Assembly (NCBI GenBank): GCA_004028505.1
Contig: MTKO01000064.1
Coordinates: 1 to 57,101 of the forward strand
Reading direction: 5' to 3'
DNA length: 57,101 nucleotides
DNA from: Candidatus Electrothrix aarhusensis
GTDB taxonomy: Bacteria; Desulfobacterota; Desulfobulbia; Desulfobulbales; Desulfobulbaceae
In this document: positions 51,223 through 57,101 of the stretch, in pieces
Layout: every line of letters starts with the position of its first letter
Numbering within the stretch: the stretch's first letter is position 1
The notes under the pieces: generated by a model
The model's input: only the letters and a program-made list of their open reading frames with translations
Database searches by the model: none
What the model was told of the DNA's origin: nothing
Program-made: the position numbers and the translations under genes

Positions 51223-52860
51223 ATGGCGGATGCCTCACCTCTGACCTTTAAAGTCGCTTCCGAAAAATGGGAGTTTGAGCAGATTCATGAGTTGAACTAT
51301 CAGACCTTTGTGGATGAGATCCCCCAGCATCAGGAAAACGAGCAGGGGCGTCTGGTTGATAAATTTCATCAGGAAAATACCTATGTGATCTGCGTGAGCG
51401 GTAATGAACTGCTCGGCATGGTGGCATTACGCAGCAAGCGACCGTTTTCCCTTGACGAAAAGTTGGATGATTTGGATACTTACCTTCCGCCGTTTCAATC
51501 GATTCTCGAATGCCGGTTGCTGGCGGTCAGAAAGCAGCGCCGATACACAGCTGTCTTCGCCGGTCTTCTGAAAAAAATTGTTTACATGGCTCTTCAAGAG
51601 GCGCATGATATAGCTGTTATATCAGGCACTACTCGTCAGATTCGTTTATACAGGCATATCGGTTTTCAGCCCTTTGGGCCATTGGTCGGCAAAGAGGGTG
51701 CCCAATACCAGCCTATGTATCTTGATCTTGCCAATGCGATTAGCTTGAAACAGACATCACAGCTCTTCAATATAAAAAAGGGGAGCAGGGCTGAGCAGCT
51801 TTTGTTTAATTACCTGCCCGGCCCGGTTTCGCTTGCGGAAGGCGTCCTGACGGCAAATTCTGCTGAACCGGGTTCGCATCGCAGTGCGTCTTTTGTGGAG
51901 CGATTTAATTGTTTCCGAACAATGCTCAGTAGGAAGCTGCATGCGGGTCGAGTTCAGATCATGACCGGTTCCGGCACCCTGGGTAATGATGTGGTGGCAG
52001 CCCACCTCTCCCTGCTGCCGGGAAAGGGCTTGGTGCTGATTAATGGCGAATTCGGGGAACGTCTGCGGGATCAGGCTGTCCGGGCCGGGCTGAATTTTAC
52101 CGTGGTTGAGGCGGAGTCGGGTAAGACTTTTGCCGAAGAGGAACTTGCAGTGGCCATCGGCAATATCTCAGAACTTGAATGGATTTGGGCTGTCCATTGC
52201 GAAACCTCTACCGGGGTGCTGAATAATCTTGATCTGCTGCGTCGCCTCTGCCGCCGGAATAATCTGAAGCTCTGCCTGGACGCCATCAGCAGCGTTGGCT
52301 CCTGCCCGGTTGATCTCAGTGAGGTCTATCTGGCTACTGCGACCAGCGGTAAGGGCATTGGTTCGCTGCCAGGATTGGTTATGGTGTTTTGTCGCGATGA
52401 TGTTGTTTTCGGCGACCGCAACCTGCCGAGATATTTTGATCTGGGATATTATCAAAGCAAGCAGGGGATTCCCTTTACCATTTCCTCCAATGCGGTTGAG
52501 GCCCTGATGACAGCGGTGGAAAAGGGGGATTGGTCGACTCGCTTTGAGAACGTCCGGCAATGGTCGGAAGAATTGCGTGATGAGCTTGAGGAAATCGGAC
52601 TCACTGTGCTGGCGGACAGGCAATGCCGGGCACCGCATATCACCACGATTGCCCTGCCTACATCTGTTTCTTCGCTGGACTTGGGGGATCAACTGGCGGA
52701 CGAGGGGATTCTGGTGAGTTACCGCAGTGACTATCTGGTTACAAAGAATTATCTTCAGGTCTGCTTTATGGGGAAATGCCGAAAGCCTACCCGAATGATG
52801 AGCTATTTTTTGCGACAGGCGGTGGAAGGGGTTGGGGTTGGAAAAAGTTGCGTGGCTTAG
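51223..52860 (+). CDS. Fusion of N-terminal GNAT-like acyltransferase and class V aminotransferase
   Basis: A 545-aa protein with AGGAG before the ATG. Residues 1 to about 185 look like a GNAT/FeeM-type N-acyltransferase (ICVSGNELLGMVALRSKRPF, ECRLLAVRKQRRYTAVFAGLL, YRHIGFQPFG). Residues about 200-540 are a fold-type I class V aminotransferase like 2-aminoethylphosphonate or serine-glyoxylate transaminase (FNYLPGPVSLAEGV, MTGSGTLGNDVVAAHLS, VHCETSTGVLNNL, CLDAISSVGSCPVDL with the Asp, and Lys in TATSGKGIGSLPGL). A role in making a phosphonate or acylated amino compound is plausible but unproven. A strong terminator follows. Confidence 0.78.
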   Translation: MADASPLTFKVASEKWEFEQIHELNYQTFVDEIPQHQENEQGRLVDKFHQENTYVICVSGNELLGMVALRSKRPFSLDEKLDDLDTYLPPFQSILECRLLAVRKQRRYTAVFAGLLKKIVYMALQEAHDIAVISGTTRQIRLYRHIGFQPFGPLVGKEGAQYQPMYLDLANAISLKQTSQLFNIKKGSRAEQLLFNYLPGPVSLAEGVLTANSAEPGSHRSASFVERFNCFRTMLSRKLHAGRVQIMTGSGTLGNDVVAAHLSLLPGKGLVLINGEFGERLRDQAVRAGLNFTVVEAESGKTFAEEELAVAIGNISELEWIWAVHCETSTGVLNNLDLLRRLCRRNNLKLCLDAISSVGSCPVDLSEVYLATATSGKGIGSLPGLVMVFCRDDVVFGDRNLPRYFDLGYYQSKQGIPFTISSNAVEALMTAVEKGDWSTRFENVRQWSEELRDELEEIGLTVLADRQCRAPHITTIALPTSVSSLDLGDQLADEGILVSYRSDYLVTKNYLQVCFMGKCRKPTRMMSYFLRQAVEGVGVGKSCVA

Positions 52861-52868
52861 GGTGATAG

Positions 52869-52897
52869 AAAAAGCGGCAGTGGTTCTGCCGCTTTTA
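52869..52897 (+). terminator. Intrinsic terminator
   Basis: AAAAGCGGCAG-TGGTT-CTGCCGCTTTT is a perfect stem-loop with a T-run at its end, 9 bp after the fused gene's stop. Its A/T ends also allow action on the opposite strand. Confidence 0.9.
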
Positions 52898-52978
52898 TGG
52901 GCTGAGGAGTGAAGAGGTTGTTCAATAAAGAGTTGGTGCGGAGAGGCCCCGCGAACGACCTCCCCGGATTCTGCTGTA

Positions 52979-53126
52979 TCAATCACATGGCGTGACCATG
53001 TTCTCGCTGCCGATGATTACGGTTCTTCCGCCTGATTGTTGCGCCGTGACCAGATTATTTCCCGGTTCAAAAAACTTGATGAAGTTGCCATCCGCGTCGT
53101 AGCTCGCTGCACAGGAAGTGCTGCTT
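52979..53126 (-). pseudogene. C-terminal remnant of an exported protein
   Basis: The minus strand reads TSSTSCAASYDADGNFIKFF, then EPGNNLVTAQQSGGRTVIIG and SENMVTPCD, with a stop at 52979. It has no start codon and is cut upstream by the palindromic repeat at 53127. It looks like the end of a secreted repeat protein whose 5' part was lost. Confidence 0.45.
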
Positions 53127-53209
53127 GTAGGTTGCGGGTGAGCGGAGCGAACCCCAACATGTCTGACTCGCCTTATGACTGTTGGGGTTCGTGCCTCAGC
53201 CTAACCTAC
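53127..53209. repeat. GTAGGTTG...CAACCTAC inverted-repeat element, copy 1
   Basis: GTAGGTTGCGGGTGAGCGGAGCGAACCCCAACA and TGTTGGGGTTCGTGCCTCAGCCTAACCTAC are inverted halves separated by about 20 bp. The same type occurs at 56551-56659 on the other side of the peptidase gene. Confidence 0.7.
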
Positions 53210-53214
53210 GGGGC

Positions 53215-56200
53215 TTATAAAAAATCAACAGTGAACGTCTTCAGAACTGATCCACCTGATTGCTCTATTTTCCCATCTTTTTGTCCAGTTTTAATACGCG
53301 GCGTACAGCTAAATCGCCTAGCTGTAGAGCTTCCTCCCAGTGACTGAACGCCTGTGCAATCCGTAAGAAGAAATTCCAAGGTGGAAGGCAGGTTCTCGCC
53401 GTTTACTGTAAAAGTGGTTGTTTCTTCCAACGCGGCCTCCGTCGGTGTCACAGAATAAACAACTGGAGAGGCTACAGCTTCTTCAATGACATCAACAGTG
53501 AACCTCTTCAGAACTGCTCCGCCAGACAGCTCTATTCTCCCTTCTTTTTGTTCAGCTGTACGTGGTGTGCAGCTAAATTTCCTAGCTGTAGAGCTTCCTC
53601 CCAGTGACTGAACACCTGTGCAATCTGTAAGAATAAATTCCAAGGTATCAGGTAGGTCTTTGCCGTTTACTATAAAGGTGGTTGTTTCTTCCAACGCGGC
53701 CTCCGGCGGCTCCACATAGTCAACGACAGGAGAGGCAATATCCTTGCAGCGATCACTCATACTGGCAGGCATTGTCTCACAACCGTTGGCACACATCTCC
53801 TGTACACCGTAGTTGCCGTTCTGGCAGTAATACAAATAATTCGTGTTCTGATCTAAACTGCTATCACCGCAATACGAGCCAGTACCGCTGGGACAAGTTG
53901 CTGGTTCCGGCATACATCTATCATCTTCATTAGAGGGCGTTACTTCGCATCGGTAGGAACATTTTTCTTTCTCTTGATAGTTACCATCTTGGCAGTAATA
54001 CAAAAAGTTCGTGTTCTGACCTAAACTGCTGTCACCGCAATACGAGCCGTTACCGTCGGGACAACTGACCTGTACTTCCCTGCACTGGTCTTCCTGACCG
54101 ACAGGCATTGTCTGACAGCCGTCGGAGCACTGCTCCTCAACAGAATATACTCCGTTCGTACAGCGGTAGAGAGTATTCGCATCGCGTGACACTGTACCGC
54201 CACAGTACAGCCCGTCGCCAGACGGACAAATTGTCGGTTCCGGCATACATCTATCATCTTCACTGGAAGGGGTTACTTCACATCCGTAGGAGCATGGTTC
54301 GTGCTCTTGATAAGTACCGTCCTGACAAGAGTACAGCGTATCGACGTCCAAAGAGGAATCAACACTGCCGCAATACAAGCCATTCCTTGAAAGACATGTT
54401 GGTTCAGGATCATCCGAAGAACCGACTAACACCAGCTTAATTGCATCGAAAGCCACATGCTTTCCAGTTTCTCCCGTGTTATTACCCAACTTTACGTAGT
54501 GATTATTGCCTGATATAAAATCAAACACTCCAAGTTCCCGCCATCTTTGTTGCCATGAACCGTTAACGATATTCTGGTTTATTACAACATGATTAACTTG
54601 GTTATTATGGAAGATTTCATAGTTAGCTTTTTCCGTTGTACCATGCCCAACAGGTATACTCGCATAAATCCTGTAGTTGCCAGCTTGAGGTATATCAAAA
54701 TACCACTTACCCGCACTGGTTTCACTTCCAGACACTGTTGGCGCATAATGATAGTTCCCGCCAAAACCACGATTTTCTCCGGTACCTGCTACATACGAAT
54801 CCCATGCAGCCTTCGAGAAACCATTTTTAGCCAACACGTCATTAGGCCATTCAACTAAGTTATCAGGCTCAAAGAAACGTTCTTTGATGATTTTTCCATC
54901 ACCAACGACTTTGTTATATGCAATATCACGACTAATACCTGAATACGTTACAGAGTCCTCGACAATAATAACAGTCTTATCTGGCTTTTCATAGCTTCTG
55001 ACAAGAGCAAGAGGTGATTCATACGATTTAAACACCTCCTTTCTGTCTTCTAAGATAGCACTATTATCCTGCCCTACCCAGAAACTAGCGTTCGTAGGAT
55101 GAGGGTGAAAAGAGTTTCTGATTTCAAAATGCAGATGTGGAGTAAAAGAATTTTTTACAGTAGACCCAACATTCCATATATATCCTATCTGCTGCCCTTT
55201 TTTTACAGTCGATTTACCGCTTACCAATTTTGTTTGATCTGCAAGATGTTTAATATGCCCATATTGGGAATAATATTTCTTGCCACCAATCAAATGCTCA
55301 ATAACTATGCCTCCCCAACCCGAGCTATTAGCGACAACTTTTCCCTCAGCAATAGCCGTTACAGGAACAGGGTTCTCTATACTGTCATCGCCAGCCGCAT
55401 TCAGGTCAGTAGCAGGGTGAAAAAAATCACCTTCATCCCCCATAAACCTCCAACCAAAATTCCAGTCCTGAAAAACAATAGGCATCTGCATCTGAATTTG
55501 CCTTCCCTCATAACTGACAGTTGCACCAGTAAAATGCCAAACATCCGCTGTGGCAGTTTTCGAGATTGTATTTATATCCGTAGGAATTCTTTCCCCGTCA
55601 AGGTAAACAGCCAAATCATATTCCGACACATCAGAGGGCAGCACGTCTGGATGATAAGGAATAACTACTTGCAACGGCTCATTAAATTCCGCCCCGTCAG
55701 GACTTAATTTATAGTTCGAGGCCAGAGCAGGCTTCTCGACCATCTCGCCGGTTTCCTCATCCAGAACCTCAACCGTATACTTTGTCTCCTTGACAGCAAT
55801 CACCATAGGAGCAGAAACAGCCCCCGCAGGAATAACGAGGGAGAACTTATCGCCAATTGTTATCTCTTTATCCTCATCAGGCATAGCCACAACAGCTGGC
55901 GTATCTTCTGTCATCGGAGTAATCTCCGCAGACTCCACCCGAATAACCGGCTTCAGCTTATACGAATACACATAAGAAACTTGCTGTCTTTGTCCTTTAT
56001 CCTTGGACCTAATTTTATTCCTCTGGGCGACGATCTTTTTCCCCAGTTTAAACTGCAACTCCAGGCTTGTGAGAAACCCACCTTCTTTACCAAAGGCTTT
56101 CCGTCCCTTCAGCTTTAATCCCGATTTTGTACCGCCCGGCACAGACAAAGGAAACAATTCGTCATCAACCGTAATCGTGCTGTTTTCACCAAACATAAGC

Positions 56201-56466
56201 TGCAAATACTGCGTTTTTTCGGGCAGCAACACCTGATTGGCAAAATCCACTTTGCCGTCTGCCAGTTCAAGCAGATCCAGCTGCATTGGCCCGCTAGCGG
56301 TGACACATCCTTTCCCACTGGCACAGGCCTCCATCTTGACCACATCAAGCGTAATCGCGCTCACCAAATCCTTGTTAAACCTCGGCTTCTTCGCCCAGGC
56401 ATTCCCCAGAGGAAATGCCAGCGACAGCAACACTAGGTAACAGAGAAAACTTTTCAGTTTCAACAT
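53215..56466 (-). CDS. Secreted multidomain M23 (LytM) peptidase with Cys-rich and IPT-like repeats
   Basis: A 1083-aa exported protein. A signal peptide (LCYLVLLSLAFPLGNAWA) is followed by a domain of about 180 aa, then a ZU5-like part (IPAGAVSAPMVIAV). The M23 zinc peptidase (about 350-465) has FHPATDLNAAG (H...D), QYGHIKHLADQ and PHLHFEIR (HxH), so the metal site looks intact. A golvesin-type sugar-binding-like domain follows (about 580-685, KWYFDIPQAGNYRIYASIP). Next are four Cys-rich repeats of about 48 aa (for example CPSGTGSYCGDSSLDQNTN), then two 85-aa IPT-like repeats (AALEETTTFTVNGENLP). Likely substrate: peptidoglycan or a surface sheath, with the repeats acting in attachment. Confidence 0.82.
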   Translation of the reverse strand: MLKLKSFLCYLVLLSLAFPLGNAWAKKPRFNKDLVSAITLDVVKMEACASGKGCVTASGPMQLDLLELADGKVDFANQVLLPEKTQYLQLMFGENSTITVDDELFPLSVPGGTKSGLKLKGRKAFGKEGGFLTSLELQFKLGKKIVAQRNKIRSKDKGQRQQVSYVYSYKLKPVIRVESAEITPMTEDTPAVVAMPDEDKEITIGDKFSLVIPAGAVSAPMVIAVKETKYTVEVLDEETGEMVEKPALASNYKLSPDGAEFNEPLQVVIPYHPDVLPSDVSEYDLAVYLDGERIPTDINTISKTATADVWHFTGATVSYEGRQIQMQMPIVFQDWNFGWRFMGDEGDFFHPATDLNAAGDDSIENPVPVTAIAEGKVVANSSGWGGIVIEHLIGGKKYYSQYGHIKHLADQTKLVSGKSTVKKGQQIGYIWNVGSTVKNSFTPHLHFEIRNSFHPHPTNASFWVGQDNSAILEDRKEVFKSYESPLALVRSYEKPDKTVIIVEDSVTYSGISRDIAYNKVVGDGKIIKERFFEPDNLVEWPNDVLAKNGFSKAAWDSYVAGTGENRGFGGNYHYAPTVSGSETSAGKWYFDIPQAGNYRIYASIPVGHGTTEKANYEIFHNNQVNHVVINQNIVNGSWQQRWRELGVFDFISGNNHYVKLGNNTGETGKHVAFDAIKLVLVGSSDDPEPTCLSRNGLYCGSVDSSLDVDTLYSCQDGTYQEHEPCSYGCEVTPSSEDDRCMPEPTICPSGDGLYCGGTVSRDANTLYRCTNGVYSVEEQCSDGCQTMPVGQEDQCREVQVSCPDGNGSYCGDSSLGQNTNFLYYCQDGNYQEKEKCSYRCEVTPSNEDDRCMPEPATCPSGTGSYCGDSSLDQNTNYLYYCQNGNYGVQEMCANGCETMPASMSDRCKDIASPVVDYVEPPEAALEETTTFIVNGKDLPDTLEFILTDCTGVQSLGGSSTARKFSCTPRTAEQKEGRIELSGGAVLKRFTVDVIEEAVASPVVYSVTPTEAALEETTTFTVNGENLPSTLEFLLTDCTGVQSLGGSSTARRFSCTPRIKTGQKDGKIEQSGGSVLKTFTVDFL

Positions 56467-56550
56467 CGTACACCTCGCTTATTTATGTTTATGCAGACGG
56501 CACCACGCCGTACTGCATTGCGTATTTTTGAAGTTCGTAGTTCGTAGTTC

Positions 56551-56659
56551 GTAGGTTGGGGTGAGCTTTGCGAACCCCAACATCACCGACGACAACACAT
56601 CACGTTAAAATTCCGACCGCTTTTTTTTGTTGGGGTTCGTTTCTCTCACCCCAACCTAC
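56551..56659. repeat. GTAGGTTGGGGTGAG...CTCACCCCAACCTAC inverted-repeat element, copy 2
   Basis: Perfect inverted ends GTAGGTTGGGGTGAG / CTCACCCCAACCTAC, with inner GCGAACCCCAACA / TGTTGGGGTTCG arms and an AT-rich centre. Three tandem AGTTCGT units (56532-56552) stand at the left end. It resembles the copy at 53127-53209. Confidence 0.75.
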
Positions 56660-56687
56660 GGGACTACAGGACTCGTAGATACGCCCA

Positions 56688-57101
56688 TCAGGTGCCGCCG
56701 AACTGATCCATATTGCAGACCTCCAGGACATATCGTCCTCGTGTCAGCAGAAAATTATACAGATCAGTATAAGCGTCTGCGTCAGCAACATTCAGTGTAA
56801 CATCTACAGAAAGTCCGGACAGGACGATATCTCCACCTGTGGGGCTCACGATAACAGGGGACCCCATGTCCCCGGTGTAAGGGCCGATTGCCAATGTAAT
56901 CATATTGTCCGGCTTCAATATTGCCTCAACGCGGCAATCCTCAGCTTCCGCATCGTGCTCGACTGCCTGGACATGACCTGTCGCGTCGGAACCGGCAACA
57001 AACATCTCAAGCTGATCAGATGCAACGAAGTTCATGCTCCGCACATACTCGTATGATCCCTCCCGGAGGGTACCGTTCGGGGTATATCTGTTCCGGCAGT
57101 G
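56688..57101 (-). CDS. Hypothetical protein, N-terminus outside the window
   Basis: A 137-aa C-terminal part; the frame is open to the window edge (HCRNRYTPNGTLREG, then MNFVASDQLEMFVAGS). It has a mostly beta pattern with ITLAIGPYTGDMGSPV and VDVTLNVADADAYTDL, and ends NMDQFGGT. No signal peptide can be judged and no family was recognised. A GTG at 57044 is an internal codon rather than a convincing start. Confidence 0.5.
   Translation of the reverse strand, partial: HCRNRYTPNGTLREGSYEYVRSMNFVASDQLEMFVAGSDATGHVQAVEHDAEAEDCRVEAILKPDNMITLAIGPYTGDMGSPVIVSPTGGDIVLSGLSVDVTLNVADADAYTDLYNFLLTRGRYVLEVCNMDQFGGT

Noticed and set aside
52168..52986. 272-aa minus-strand ORF across the aminotransferase gene
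   Set aside because: It is antisense to a well-supported enzyme and has no recognisable domain.

Overview
The window reads as a chromosomal piece of a Gram-negative anaerobe or sulfur-cycling bacterium of the Desulfobulbales / former Deltaproteobacteria type. The reasons are an outer-membrane porin, TorD-type and molybdopterin redox genes, a probable selenoprotein, GEMM-type riboswitch sequence, archaeal-style phosphoglycerate mutase and NMN adenylyltransferase, and an unusual load of signalling NTPases. A cable-bacterium-like genome (Ca. Electrothrix / Electronema) would fit, but that is a guess from gene content only. No tRNA, rRNA or CRISPR array was seen.

Layout. 1-9.6 kb: ruvA (cut by the window edge), a PHP phosphoesterase, apgM plus an NMNAT-like gene, decayed phosphate-uptake genes (Na/Pi symporter and pstB remnants), arsC, a porin, and a TorD-molybdoenzyme fusion broken by two 1-nt frameshifts. 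9.7-23 kb: an AT-rich accessory block, probably the most novel part. It holds a C39-like ABC exporter, two DUF697 proteins, two periplasmic-binding-protein / pentameric-ligand-gated-channel (PBP-pLGIC) receptors, an 84-aa Ala/Gly-rich membrane peptide, a 61-aa membrane peptide, an SPFH protein and a 939-aa lipoprotein joining two kinds of binding protein. 23-31.5 kb: transposase debris, small secreted proteins (DUF1566, cytochrome P460, CAP), two very short basic genes with hairpins, lysC, a c-di-GMP-type riboswitch with an NlpC/P60-like lipoprotein, and a beta-helix surface protein. 31.5-33.6 kb: a rhodanese-ferritin protein with an in-frame UGA at the catalytic cysteine and a SECIS-like hairpin, followed by a SelD-associated-type FAD oxidoreductase. 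33.6-37.3 kb: a Roco GTPase and an AbiEi antitoxin with a truncated toxin. 37.4-43.9 kb: housekeeping (cimA-tlpA-comEA-like-miaA operon, aminotransferase, frameshifted dgt). 44.1-48.5 kb: an overlapping KAP-NACHT NTPase pair, probably defence. 48.6-52.9 kb: trpB-bioD-plsY and a GNAT/class V aminotransferase fusion. 53-57.1 kb: a 1083-aa secreted M23 peptidase with Cys-rich and IPT-like repeats, between palindromic repeats, and an edge-truncated gene.

How parts may work together. The PBP-pLGIC proteins could couple ligand binding by a LivK-like domain to ion flow. The nearby ABC exporter, SPFH, DUF697 and small membrane proteins suggest a membrane-localised sensory or transport system; this is inference from proximity. 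Several intact-looking families are interrupted by single missing bases (molybdoenzyme twice, dgt twice, one PBP-pLGIC once), some of them in homopolymer runs. Sequencing error must therefore be excluded before calling these pseudogenes or recoding sites.
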